A DNA stretch of 64,000 bases, taken from NCBI RefSeq assembly GCF_937616625.2, contig NC_065572.1, positions 74,956,653 through 75,020,652 on the forward strand. Direction: 5' to 3'. Of this stretch, positions 34,601-44,017 are shown piece after piece. The notes beneath the pieces are model-generated. The model ran no database searches. It worked only from the letters and a program-made list of their open reading frames with translations, and was not told the origin of the DNA. Both the position numbers and the translations under genes were made by a program. The DNA is from Mercurialis annua. Its lineage: Eukaryota; Streptophyta; Magnoliopsida; Malpighiales; Euphorbiaceae. Within the stretch, counting starts at the first letter, position 1; the number at the start of each line of letters is the position of its first letter.

Positions 34601-37010
34601 CGGGCGAGTGCCTTCTCTTTTTTTGTATTACTGCCTTCGCGTCGGTCGCTATGTTTAACCGATGACATATGACGTCCGGGTCTACTCCGATCAATTCGTC
34701 TGTTGTCCAGGCAAAGGAGTCTCCAAGCGATCTGAGGTTTTCGGTCAGAGATCGTCTGATTTCTTCTTCTAGCTCATCTCCCACTTCTATCTCCTTTCCT
34801 GGGGATAATTCGATTTTCTCAGTTCGCCCATAATGCTCCGCCCTTTCCTTCTTCTCTGGAGGTTCCATTGTTAGTACTGGCAAGGTTATATGTACTTTCC
34901 TGAGAGCTGTAAAGTATGCTTCTCTGGCTGACTTTTGGCATCCTCTGACTTCGGCATCGCCTTCTCTGGTTGGGATTTTCATTAGTAGGTACCTCATGCA
35001 AATGGATGCGCATGTATCGTGCAAGAGTGGCCTTCCGAGAATTGCATTGTATGCGAAATCCATATTGACCACCATGAATTCTGCTCGGATCTCTTTGTAG
35101 ATCTCTCCATCCCCCAGTTGGATGTTTATCTCCAGTGATCCTTCCACCTGTACAGATTTGCCTCCTAGTCCCACTAGTGGAGTAGTGACATGTGTCAAAT
35201 TTTCTTTCTTGAGTCCAATTCTGCCGAACACCTCCATCGTGATCATGTTTACCGAACTTCCCGTGTCTACGAGCATCCGAGATACCTCGAAATTGTTGAG
35301 TCGCCCCTTGACAACTAGGGCGTCCTCATGAGGGACTGATAAGCCATGACTATCGACCTCCGAAAAAGATACGCTTCTGAATTTCTTAGCATTCGGTGCA
35401 CCTGGGCTAACCGAGTAGACTGTTCTTGCAGCTTTCTTCCTTGTAGTATTGCTGTCTCCTCCGGTCGATCCGCCCATTATTACATTAACCACGCCTGCTG
35501 GCTCTGGTCTGGGTCTTCTGGCGATTTCTTCTTTCCGCTCTTTCTTTCTCTCTGGTTCCGTCTCTCTGGCTTCGGTGTCCCTTTTTACGAACTGGGAAAG
35601 GGATCCCCTTTCTATCAATTTCTCTATCTCCTCCTTCAGGTGCCAGCATTCATCTGTGGTGTGGCCGTTGTCTCTGTGAAATTCACAGTATTTGCTATTG
35701 TCTCTTTTGCTGGCTGATGCAACGTTCATCTTCCTTGGCCATCTGACCTTCTCTCGGCTGTCTTTTACCCAAAACAGTACGTTGGTTCTGGTTGTGTTCA
35801 GGGGCGTATATCGCCTATCTTCGTCTTTTTTCCTTTTGTTTCTGAAATGGTCATTGCCTTTTTCTCCGAACCTCTTTCCTATGGGCGATCTTTCCCCATT
35901 TCTTCTTTCTGCAAACGTTCGTTCTTCTACCCGTCCGAGGCGATTCTCTATTTCTCTCTGGCCATCATCCACCCTGATCTGTGTATGTGCGATGGTCATC
36001 AGTGTGGTAAATGATTTTGGTGATTTAGCCAATAATTCCTTTCGTAGGTCGGAGTTGGTAGTTCCATTGAGTAATGCTGTGTAGGCGATCTCCTGGCTCA
36101 GGTCTTCTATCTGCATCGCCTCCTTATTGAATCTTTCTACGTACTTCCTGAGTGTCTCTCCTTCCCATTGCATGATGGCCAGCAGATCTGTGGATAGCTT
36201 CTTTTGAGGGATGCACGCTACGAATCTAGCCTGGAAAAGTCCTGAGAATTGTTTGAACGTCAGCACTGATCCTGGCTTTAAACTCTGGTACCATTCCTGC
36301 GCCAGACCTTTTAAGGTAGTAGGAAAAAGTTTGCATAGCACGTGATCCAAGTTTGTCTGAACATTGATCACCGCTTGGAATTTGTGAATATGGCTCTTGG
36401 GACAGCCTGTTCCATCGTACGACTCCAAATTTGGGGGGTATCTGAACTTTGTAGGGAACTCGTGAGAGATGATGAAATCTGCGAGTGGTGAGTCACTTCG
36501 AAGAGAGATGTCCACGTCTTCACATCTTATTCCAAGCCTGCTCATGACTTGGCGGACTTTTTCCTCCAGATGCTCTTCTCCGCCTTTGAGGGTGTGTTGT
36601 TCATCCATCCAACGTTCTTCGTCTGGAATTACGATGGGGGCATTTTGTTTCCTTGCGGAATTTCCAGGGGCATCTTCCTCTCGCATTGGTTCCTTTCCCT
36701 TGTCCATGGTTGATGTTGACTTCTGTACTGGTGATTTCGCTGATCCCTGTTCTGGCGATTTTAACGAGATACTCTGTTTGATATCTTTGAGTAGACTGGT
36801 GATTTCTAGGAAAGCCTTGAACATTGCTTGGTTGTTGATTGGCCCTTCATCAGGTGCTATGGCTATCGGAGGCATCGTCTGTCTTATCGCCAGGGGGTCG
36901 CTGGTTTCTCCTTCTTCGCTGGTCGGGGGAAACAGATTTAGGGCCGGTGGTTCTGTTTCCCTGTCTTCTCGGTTGGTAGCTGGTGGAGTATTATCTTGTG
37001 GGGGATCCAT
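31623..37010 (-). CDS. Intact gag-pol polyprotein of the Tat-type Ty3/gypsy element
   Basis: One uninterrupted frame of 1,795 residues from the ATG at 37010 (MDPPQDN), 76 bp after the 5' LTR; the frame is open further upstream into the LTR. Approximate order: gag 190-310 (LAQEWYQSLKPGS); zinc-knuckle-like CEFHRDNGHTTDEC 440-460; protease with LVDTGSSVNM near 580; reverse transcriptase 800-1000 with YVDD near 948; first RNase H 1060-1170; a second RNase H 1220-1350 (MHVDGAVCGEGAGIG); integrase HHCC zinc finger 1450-1495, then the core with MDIL, ITDNG and NGQTE. Two RNase H domains are a Tat-lineage hallmark. All key motifs are present and no stop or frameshift is seen, so the copy may be autonomous. 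Confidence 0.95.
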   Translation of the reverse strand: MDPPQDNTPPATNREDRETEPPALNLFPPTSEEGETSDPLAIRQTMPPIAIAPDEGPINNQAMFKAFLEITSLLKDIKQSISLKSPEQGSAKSPVQKSTSTMDKGKEPMREEDAPGNSARKQNAPIVIPDEERWMDEQHTLKGGEEHLEEKVRQVMSRLGIRCEDVDISLRSDSPLADFIISHEFPTKFRYPPNLESYDGTGCPKSHIHKFQAVINVQTNLDHVLCKLFPTTLKGLAQEWYQSLKPGSVLTFKQFSGLFQARFVACIPQKKLSTDLLAIMQWEGETLRKYVERFNKEAMQIEDLSQEIAYTALLNGTTNSDLRKELLAKSPKSFTTLMTIAHTQIRVDDGQREIENRLGRVEERTFAERRNGERSPIGKRFGEKGNDHFRNKRKKDEDRRYTPLNTTRTNVLFWVKDSREKVRWPRKMNVASASKRDNSKYCEFHRDNGHTTDECWHLKEEIEKLIERGSLSQFVKRDTEARETEPERKKERKEEIARRPRPEPAGVVNVIMGGSTGGDSNTTRKKAARTVYSVSPGAPNAKKFRSVSFSEVDSHGLSVPHEDALVVKGRLNNFEVSRMLVDTGSSVNMITMEVFGRIGLKKENLTHVTTPLVGLGGKSVQVEGSLEINIQLGDGEIYKEIRAEFMVVNMDFAYNAILGRPLLHDTCASICMRYLLMKIPTREGDAEVRGCQKSAREAYFTALRKVHITLPVLTMEPPEKKERAEHYGRTEKIELSPGKEIEVGDELEEEIRRSLTENLRSLGDSFAWTTDELIGVDPDVICHRLNIATDAKAVIQKKRRHSPEKQLAIAEEIARLKAANVIKDAYYPKWVANVVMVKKSNGTYRMCVDFTDLNKACPKDSFPLPHIDQLVDSTAGHALYTFLDAKAGYHQIPMAPEDQEKTAFITDQGLFCYKMMPFGLKNAGATYQRLVNSIFRDQIGKHMEVYVDDMIIKSIRAEDHPTDVKIVLETLKRYQLKLNPEKCVFGVPAGKFLGYMVSQRGIEANPDKIEAVLKMTPPRSIHEVQKLNGRITALGRFMSCSAKRCLPFFKTLKQIKNFTWTAECQQAFEELKSFLSSPPLLARPDPGDVLYLYISCSDETIAGVLVSEKGGEQYPIYYISKVLRDAELRYPKLEKLALCVYTATIKLRHYFEGHQVIVRTDQPLRKILQKAETSGRIAEWAVKIGSLGVIYEARKALKAQALADFFAELTFKEPMEDKTTPWEMHVDGAVCGEGAGIGVVLKGPGRIQMEYSARLEFPASNNVAEYEALITGLQLCEELNISEVQICSDSQLVVNQVSGNFEVKEATLKKYAKQAKTFFANNGRSWSLQQIPRAMNGRSDELAKWAATKNYDSMRNIPHEIKRQPSFQEEIEEGEVLMVEGEETWMSPLTAYLANGILPEDKKEAKRVVILSSKFGIYNGQLYKRSFTHPWLRCVNKEEGEYIIKELHEGTCGAHDGASTLVRKALLQGYYWPTMKEQATTLVRGCWPCQQHALVPRKQASEMKPIGSAWPFAQWGMDILGPLPLATGQRKFLVVAIDHFTKWIEAEPLAKITQQRITNFFFRSILCRFGIPKVLITDNGKQFDSAKFRKFCAEYQIDLRFTSVYHPQSNGQTEVANRILLAGLKRRLDECKGRWVEELYSVLWNYRTTPRESTGETPFALAYGTEAVIPVEIGAPTPRTEDNQLNLEENEEELRNNLDLLVEKINRSDIRMEAYRQKMAKHFNSHVKKRKFKLGDLVMRKTEVKKGEAGSGKLQPNWEGPYTISEVIKEGTFKLTNSMGRIIPRTWNANNLRKI

Positions 37011-37063
37011 TCTTGAAAAAGCAAATTCTGAAAAGTATCTAAAAGGAACGACGAAACTAATAA

Positions 37064-37083
37064 GTTCCACGCTCACCGCACCA
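37064..37083 (-). other. Primer-binding site
   Basis: On the minus strand the 5' LTR is followed two bases later by TGGTGCGGTGAGCGTGGAAC. It begins with the TGG that pairs with a tRNA CCA end. I could not match it confidently to a particular tRNA. Confidence 0.65.
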
Positions 37084-37085
37084 AA

Positions 37086-37543
37086 TGATACAGGTCGATC
37101 TTTAAGGGGTCGCCTGTACTGTTTTTCCTGCACAAGTAACAAATATAAGCTCAAAGGACCTCAGGCTTGCTCAGCCTGAAAGCCACTCCGATGCTTAAGT
37201 CAGAGAGGGTTTTTTGGTAGGTAAATGAATGTAAGAGTATTTAAGTCTGATTTCTGCTTACCCTTCTCGGCATTCAGTGGCTTCCTTTTATAATGATTTT
37301 AAGGCGGTGGTTATCTGGTAAATCGTGGGTTTGTCCCACGATTATTGATAATGGTGAAGGCACGTTCCCGATTATCCCGGGTAGTGGGTGTCAGGAAACA
37401 GAGTGGATGAGGTCGCCTGGATGGCAGACCTGGAGGAGTCCGCCCGAGACAGACATGGGCGATGGGAGATTTGGAGACCCGTTGGGCGAGCATAGCATTT
37501 GTTAGGCGATGCCTGGAGTTCGAATATTATTAGGTCGGTATCA
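37086..37543 (-). repeat. 5' LTR of the retrotransposon
   Basis: 458-bp twin of 27316-27773. The likely TATA box lies at 37284-37292 on the minus strand. The target duplication CAATC follows at 37544-37548 on the kinase side. Confidence 0.97.
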
Positions 37544-39349
37544 CAATCCTCTCGCAATTCCGAGCACCAATTCTGCCCTCAGGTTCCACCTTGCTTTTAC
37601 TCCCTCCCCAAATAGAAGATTAGATAGCGACCCATTGGCCATCAACTCGAAAACTAGAAGCCTCTGATTGTTTTCAGCACAGAATCCCAATAATCTTACT
37701 AAGTTCTTGTGGTGTGTACGGCCTATTATCTTCAGCTCCGCCCTGAACTCCTCATCGCTTTTTTCAATATCTTTCACTAGCTTCTTCACTGCAATATCAA
37801 TCTGTACGTCCTTGAAGCGTAGAGTTCCTCCGTAAACTTTAGCAGAGGATCCTCTGCCTAATGTCCTGCTAAACCCGTTGGTTGCTTCATGCAATTCTGA
37901 GTAGTTGAATTCTCGAAAGTTAATTCCGATGGTATTCGTATTAGAAGAGTAGCCCCCCCGGATAAAAAGTCTCCGGGAAGTGGGATGGTAATAGAAGGCA
38001 GTGGCTCCGAACACAGAAGCAAATACAACACTAACAATTAGACTAATCTTGAGAAACGCTCCAACATTAAAATCATTTTCCTTGCTATCTTTCGGAATTT
38101 CAGGATTGCTAATCTTCATTGGTACCTTGACGAACGCCTTTCTTCCTTTAGTAGACGCGCTCTTTCTAGCATTTAGCAGGGGCGCTCTTTTCTTGTTGCA
38201 TCTAGAATCGATCAAAGAAGCCGCCAAACTATAGCAGTCGTTCATAAGAGCTTCTTTACATCCCTCCTCGTCAACATTCAATACTCGACTCAAATCCGCG
38301 AAACCCTCAAAAGGAAAATCCGCATCATCAATCACTTGTACTTCGAAGTTCCTCACCGAAGCATCTGCACAATAGTTCACTACAGTTTCCGGACGACACC
38401 CTTTCGAAACATCATCACGATCCAACGGAACATAACCCGGTATACAACCACAATTCACTGTTTTATTATCAGGAGAAGTACAAAAGCCATTGACACCACA
38501 CACAGAATTCACAAAGCAAGGTTCATCCACAGCTTGCCACACACTCGCCCATCTAGTTCCGTTAGATTTACGATAAACAAAATGTCGGAAATTCCCGCGA
38601 TCATCAATCGTTGCACGATAATAAAACTCCCCGACAGGAGCCGAGAAATTCGTTCTCAACGAGTAAATTTCATCATTAGTACTATTCACAAGGTACAGAC
38701 TAGCGTCAGGATTAAACACTAGACTCACATTGCCAACTAGAGTTCCTGTATACCAATAACCAGGATCAGAAAATTTATAAGCAGACAGCACCAAATTCCC
38801 ATCATATTGCATTTCCAACATGAAGTTCCCGACCGAGTAATCGGAACTCCCTTTCACGTTAGAATAAATCTTCTGGCCATTCCTCAGAACCTGACCTGGC
38901 ACGAGCGAATCCGTCGGAGAATCAAAGCTCTGCCAGACAATTCTTGAACTGTCATCTCTCAACACAAAATTGCCATCATTTTGCATGAAGCCTAAACCTG
39001 CAGCTGCACCGTTGTATACAGGACGAACAGTACCGTTGGAGTATGTCAAGAAAAGCTGACCGGCAAAAGTTAGTCGGATGGTGGATCCAGGTTCTGCAGG
39101 AGAGTTTCGGTTGGCTGACCAGATTAGTGTTTTTTCCGGGATTTTGTCGAACCAAATTCCCATGAGGTATAGATTATTATGGAGAGGGTAGAAACCGAAT
39201 GCAAATTCGCCGGAGATTGACCGCCAAGTAACATTGGTGCCGGCGGTAATACCGGATCCTAAGCTAATATTTTGTGGAATCTGGGCATGCAATAAGCTAT
39301 ACAAATTTGTTAGTATGACAAGAAATGAAAGAAATTTGGTGGTAGCCAT
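37544..39349 (-). pseudogene. 5' half of a G-type lectin S-receptor-like kinase (LECRK/RLK1 type) split by a retrotransposon
   Basis: Starts at ATG 39349 (MATTKFLSF); the frame before it has no ATG. A signal peptide ends near residue 23. B-type lectin repeats follow ([42 protein letters not shown]), then an EGF-like Cys cluster (VCGVNGFCTSPDNKTVNCGC) near 285-325. A membrane segment lies near 430-455. The kinase begins near 490 with LGRGSSAKVYGG, where the third glycine of the usual GxGxxG loop is Ala, and keeps the ATP-site VKK lysine. Coding stops at IARGL, about residue 602, where the retrotransposon enters. No other damage is visible, so the gene was probably functional until recently, or remains so on alleles lacking the insertion. 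Confidence 0.93.
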
Positions 39350-40464
39350 TGCCAACTGAAAGGGAAATAAAGTTTTACAGATAAAAACTACCGACGATGG
39401 TTGAAGCCATTATCAGACAGTCAAGTCAACGCAATAAATTTTACAGGTAAAGGTCGTTGACTTGTGGAATTTATTGGTTATGACTTCTAACTTGTAAGTG
39501 GATTTTGGATAAAAGTATAGTAATTTTTGTGCTAAATTCTTACTTATAGGTTATACCAGGTGTTTTATGTTCATCTCTTATAGTATTTGAGACAAGTAAG
39601 TTTTTAGTGTTTTACTAATGTGTTCACGAAGAAAATAGTAAATTCATGAAAGATTATAGTACAAGAAAGACGTAATATCTACCAAAAAAATAAAATAAAA
39701 ATCTACAAAAAGAAACTAATAAATTTAAAATTTGTGTCTACTGTATAAAAATAACTTAAATATTAAAATAACAAAAGAAATGAACCGCCGCTCACCAATA
39801 AAATAATTGGCGATGGCTAAAATAAAAAATTTGAAGAGAGAGAGAACAAGAGGGAGACGGTTAGGCATTTCTCCAGGGAGTAAATATCCAATATTCTTAA
39901 CGTTCTCATATTTTTTTATTAATTTAATACCTCTTCATAATTATCATTAATTTAATGACTGGATCTATGACTAAACTAATATATTTCCAAGTGCATGTAT
40001 CTATGTAGCTTATTGAATGGGTTACTCGTGCAATTATTTTTAGAAACATCTAGAATTTGTCAAACCCAAGTATCACGCAGAAATTAAAATTCCACCACGT
40101 AAAATGGAATTCCGGACTAGCTTATGTCTTCACGCAATAATGCTATTAATCAAATTCCAACTATGTACTATCTAAAAAAAAAAAACTGGATGAATGCCTG
40201 GTCAATGCAATAATTTAGATAAAACCGAGAGGAATCATTTTTTTTTTATTTTGGTAGAATGTTAGCGTTTATACAATTTGAGTTATAATTCATTAGTTTA
40301 GGATCAGTATTTGAAATTCCAATAATGATTTAGCAAGAAAGTTCCGTAACTAAATCAATCAACTTCACTTTATTGAGATTACAAAATTACACTTGATTGT
40401 TATACAAAAGCTTTAAAATTCTTATGATTTCAAGTATGCTATGGACTAATTAAAAGCATGAACT
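39350..40464. other. Intergenic region between the tandem kinases
   Basis: About 1.1 kb of AT-rich DNA between the 5' end of the split kinase and the 3' end of its paralogue. It must contain the split gene's promoter. No transposon ends or further ORFs were recognised. Confidence 0.55.
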
Positions 40465-42804
40465 TTAAAAATATTGTGCATTGATTATAGGAGGAATTCC
40501 AGCTTGGGTTGTTCCTTCTAACATGAGTATAACGTTGTTCATCGATGGGCGAAGAGTCGGATTAGGACACACGCACCACAGTCCCACCATCACCATTCTC
40601 TCAAACCTCGTAAAATCCTCTAAGAGTTCATGATCATGGCTCACAATGGCTGCTAACTTATCAGCTCTGATACAACATACAACCCAATCGACTAGAACCA
40701 TTTCATCGCCTTCTTCGTCAACTTGGTGCAACTCTAAGTGCCTTTTGCAGAAAATAATCTCTAATAGCATCACACCAAAGCTGTAGACGTCGATTTTGGT
40801 CGTCACAGGAGCATTCTTGAGCCACTCTGGAGCCATGTATCCCATGGTACCTCTAATTTTGGTGCTCGTTCGAGTCTGGTCTTTCATCAAGAGTTTTGCC
40901 AGACCGAAATCTGATATTTTGGCTCTGTAATTTTTGTCAAGAAGAACATTTTGTGGCTTTATGTCACAATGGATAATTTGGGTCTCACACTCTTCATGCA
41001 AGTACAACAGCCCTCCAGCAATTTCAAGTGCAATTTCTGCTCTTTTATCCCAACTGGGTTTAATCTCTTGATCAAACAAAAATTTAGATAAGGTTCCATT
41101 TTCCATCAGCTCATAAACTAGAAGTCGATGATTTCGATCATTACAGAAACCCAACAGCCTGACAAGATTCTTATGATGAGTTAGACCAATTACTTGCACT
41201 TCAGTCAGGAATTCTTTTTCCCCTTGTTCCACAATTTTCTCTAGCTTCTTAACAGCAACCTCAACTTGTTTACCCTCTAAGATCAAAACTCCACTATAAA
41301 CAGTACCAAATGCTCCTTTTCCGAGTTTACTCTTGAACCCATTTGTAGCTTCAAGCAGCTCCTGGAATGAAAACCCTCTCATATTTATCTCCAACGGCTT
41401 TTGACTCGCAACCTGCTTACGAGCTAGAGGGTGATGGTAAATGGTAATGGCTGCAAAGAGCAAAGCCATGATTGAACACAGCACAAGTCCAATCAGCAGA
41501 GATTCATGTCTGTCTTTATCATGAATTCTGAGCGTGCTGTTATCATTTGGTACTTTAAGAAATGCCACTACATTGTTTGTTGAAGGAGAGCTTCTTCTAG
41601 CATTCAATAAAGGCATTCTCTTCTTGTAACACACAGATTCAACCAAGACAGCTGCCATTGCAAAACAGTCATTTGCGAGTTCCGTCTTGCATTCATCCAA
41701 TTCAGCTGGCGAGCTTCTTGCCATATCTGTAAAAGGCCCATTTGGAAAATCAGCATTATCAATCACTTGGATAGTGAAATCTGAAGTGGAAGAATTCGGA
41801 GCACAAAAATCCATCACGACATTTGGGTAGCATCCTTTTGAAGGAATGTCGGGATCCCACGGAGAGTACCCAGGCAAGCACTCACATTTAACAGTTGTAT
41901 TATCAGGTGAAGTGCAGAACTCATAAACCCCACAAACATTAAACACTGTGCAAGGCTCTGCAGCAATGAAATCTGGCTCCCATACAACTATCCACGTGCC
42001 CTTTTCTTTTCTGTAAACAAGTTGCTGCAGATTTCCATTGTCATTGATTGTCACTCGATGATAATAATCTTCAATTGGAGTAGGAACTTTTCTAGTCATT
42101 GAGTATATAACTGAAGAGCCATTCGCTGCATACAAGAAAGCGCTACTCTGATTGAAAACTAAGCTCGCGCTTAGGTTTCCAGCAGTTAAAGTAAACCAAT
42201 AACCAGGATCCGCAAACTGGTATGCAGACATAACAATATTTCCATCAAAAGGCTGAACCTCCAACATGTATCGTCCTGTCGAGTAATCCACGGTTCCATT
42301 AGCGTTAGAATACAATTTCTGTCCCATTACCAGGACTTGGCCTAATAACATAGTGTCCGTGGGAAAAGCAAAGCTTTGCCAGATAATTTCTGAGGAAGAG
42401 TTTAGCAATACAAGATTGCCATTGTCTTGCAAAAGAGCTGAAGTAGTGGATGTGCCATTGTATATCAAGTACTCTGTTCCATTTGCATGTATGAGCACAA
42501 ATTGACCGTTGACTTTCAGGTTAATGGTTGATCCAATCTCAGCAGGATCATCGCGGTTAGCTGACCAAGCTAATGTTTTCTCTGGGATTTTATCAAACCA
42601 AATACCAGCTAGAAATAAACCATCAAGAAGGGGATAAAACCCGAAAGCAAAATCACCAGAAAGTGATTTCCATGAAGAATTACTCCCAGCTGTCATTCTG
42701 GAACCCATGGGGATTGTTTCTGCAGTAATTTGGGCAGAAGAGGCAAGTAGTAATAAGGAAGAAGCAATCATAAGATAATCAAGAAAGACTGTTAAGGAAA
42801 CCAT
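40465..42804 (-). CDS. G-type lectin S-receptor-like Ser/Thr kinase (LECRK/RLK1 type), intact, single exon
   Basis: 779 residues from ATG 42804 ([10 protein letters not shown]); the open frame upstream lacks an ATG. Plasma-membrane receptor: signal peptide to about residue 32, B-lectin domains ([32 protein letters not shown]), EGF-like Cys cluster at about 280-320, membrane segment near 433-455 ([19 protein letters not shown]), and a cytoplasmic kinase with [11 protein letters not shown] near 493, [20 protein letters not shown] near 610, DFGLAKLL and YMAPEW. The catalytic loop is HCD, hence a non-RD kinase, a class often linked to immune signalling. Unlike its split neighbour it has the full glycine loop GKGAFG. 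A tandem duplicate in the same orientation, intronless as is usual in this subfamily. Ligand unknown. Confidence 0.95.
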   Translation of the reverse strand: MVSLTVFLDYLMIASSLLLLASSAQITAETIPMGSRMTAGSNSSWKSLSGDFAFGFYPLLDGLFLAGIWFDKIPEKTLAWSANRDDPAEIGSTINLKVNGQFVLIHANGTEYLIYNGTSTTSALLQDNGNLVLLNSSSEIIWQSFAFPTDTMLLGQVLVMGQKLYSNANGTVDYSTGRYMLEVQPFDGNIVMSAYQFADPGYWFTLTAGNLSASLVFNQSSAFLYAANGSSVIYSMTRKVPTPIEDYYHRVTINDNGNLQQLVYRKEKGTWIVVWEPDFIAAEPCTVFNVCGVYEFCTSPDNTTVKCECLPGYSPWDPDIPSKGCYPNVVMDFCAPNSSTSDFTIQVIDNADFPNGPFTDMARSSPAELDECKTELANDCFAMAAVLVESVCYKKRMPLLNARRSSPSTNNVVAFLKVPNDNSTLRIHDKDRHESLLIGLVLCSIMALLFAAITIYHHPLARKQVASQKPLEINMRGFSFQELLEATNGFKSKLGKGAFGTVYSGVLILEGKQVEVAVKKLEKIVEQGEKEFLTEVQVIGLTHHKNLVRLLGFCNDRNHRLLVYELMENGTLSKFLFDQEIKPSWDKRAEIALEIAGGLLYLHEECETQIIHCDIKPQNVLLDKNYRAKISDFGLAKLLMKDQTRTSTKIRGTMGYMAPEWLKNAPVTTKIDVYSFGVMLLEIIFCKRHLELHQVDEEGDEMVLVDWVVCCIRADKLAAIVSHDHELLEDFTRFERMVMVGLWCVCPNPTLRPSMNNVILMLEGTTQAGIPPIINAQYF

Positions 42805-44017
42805 TTTCCTAAGGAAGAAAAAAAGAAACAGTGAGGAATTAAGCAAAGAAAGAGTTCATCAAAAAGTTGTTAGTAAGAATTAAAATAAAGAATTAAAATA
42901 AAGCAATAACATGCTAAGTTGGATTGGACTTGCAATCAAATCAAACTTGACCAATTCAGCTTCTACTAATGGGACAAAGACCAATAAAAAAAAAGGAAGT
43001 CTTCGCAAAGATAGTCGATTTGACCACAACTGCCAAATTCTAACTTGTAGAGATAGAGAGGGGATTAGCGGCCCTATACAGCTAGCCTGTGTATGGTTGC
43101 ACGTGATCACCTAATAATTAAAACAACATGATTAAATAATAATTATCCTTAAATAAATCCACAGTTATAAAAGTAGAAAGGATATACCTGTAATTACATT
43201 GGTTCTGTATAATTGCAGCGACTTTAACGCAGGTACTACTAGTAGAACTAGAAACCACTGGAAGCTGCATCCCAAGACTTCTGCCAAGACTTAATTACAC
43301 GTAGAAACAAAAGAAATATTAAAACATAACTAGACACTTGGGACTCATTTTTAATATTAATATAAATTAGTTTCTGTGAGCTTCAGTAATATCAGCTAGC
43401 AATTTAAAATATCAGTAGGTAATGAAATATTAGTAATGTAACCGTTGTTTATTGTGAATTCAGACAAATTCCTCCTAATAAACAGTTTGATTAAATAATT
43501 ACACATATAATTCTTATTTTTCCTAAGACTTCGATACAACACAATCATTAAAATCTAATGTACAAAAGTGGGAAGTTAAGCTAATTTTGTAGTCGGTATA
43601 AGAGGACCAAAAAATAGCAATCAGATAAAACATGCGCACAAGGCCGGAGTACGTCTGCTTCCTGAAGGATGATCACTTCACTTGATCAAACTTAATTTGT
43701 AGTTACAGCAACCTCCGAGTGAATTTGAAGTAGTACATGCAGCTGATTCCGACTACATAAGAATTTGAAGCAAGAAATGAATACTGTCGTCTCCATAAAC
43801 ATGAAGAACCAACATTTCTTTAAATCCAACAACAATGGCAGCTTGAACCTTGTGAGAATTCATCAATGTGTCACTTGATGAACTTCTTACTTCACGAGAA
43901 GAGTTCTGCAGAGCTAGGTCTTGCAGATCAAATCCCTCATTTGTTGGCTTCACCGAGCATTTCTTATCAGCACACAAGCTGGAATTTAATATAACCTGCT
44001 GGAACGGATGTAAAATG
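42805..44017. other. Kinase promoter and PrimPol 3' region
   Basis: Contains the upstream region of the intact kinase and the 3' UTR of PrimPol. At 43055-43097 lies a ~40-bp segment also found upstream of SARD4 (25059-25100). A 74-codon minus-strand frame at 43753-43977 just after the PrimPol stop has no recognisable domain and is treated as 3' UTR. Confidence 0.5.

Larger units (their letters stand above)
27316..37543 (-). mobile_element. Complete, very young Tat-type Ty3/gypsy LTR retrotransposon
   Basis: A 10,228-bp element with two 458-bp LTRs that look identical base for base, TG...CA ends (TGATAC...GTATCA) and a perfect 5-bp duplication CAATC at 27311-27315 and 37544-37548. On the minus strand the order is LTR, primer-binding site, one long gag-pol frame, spacer, polypurine tract, LTR. 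A second, spliced gene runs on the opposite strand between pol and the downstream LTR. The extra RNase H domain and this antisense gene place it in the Tat lineage (Retand-like). It lies in the same orientation as the receptor kinase it interrupts. Confidence 0.97.

Noticed and set aside
37011..37154. Upstream extension of gag-pol into the LTR
   Set aside because: The frame is open but begins in the LTR without an ATG. MDPPQDN at 37010 is the natural start.
42805..42846. 14-residue N-terminal extension of the intact kinase
   Set aside because: It starts at TTG. The ATG at 42804 is followed by a good signal peptide.
43753..43977. 74-codon minus-strand frame after the PrimPol stop
   Set aside because: No recognisable domain, and the PrimPol model ends naturally at 44018 after its acidic tail; most likely 3' UTR.
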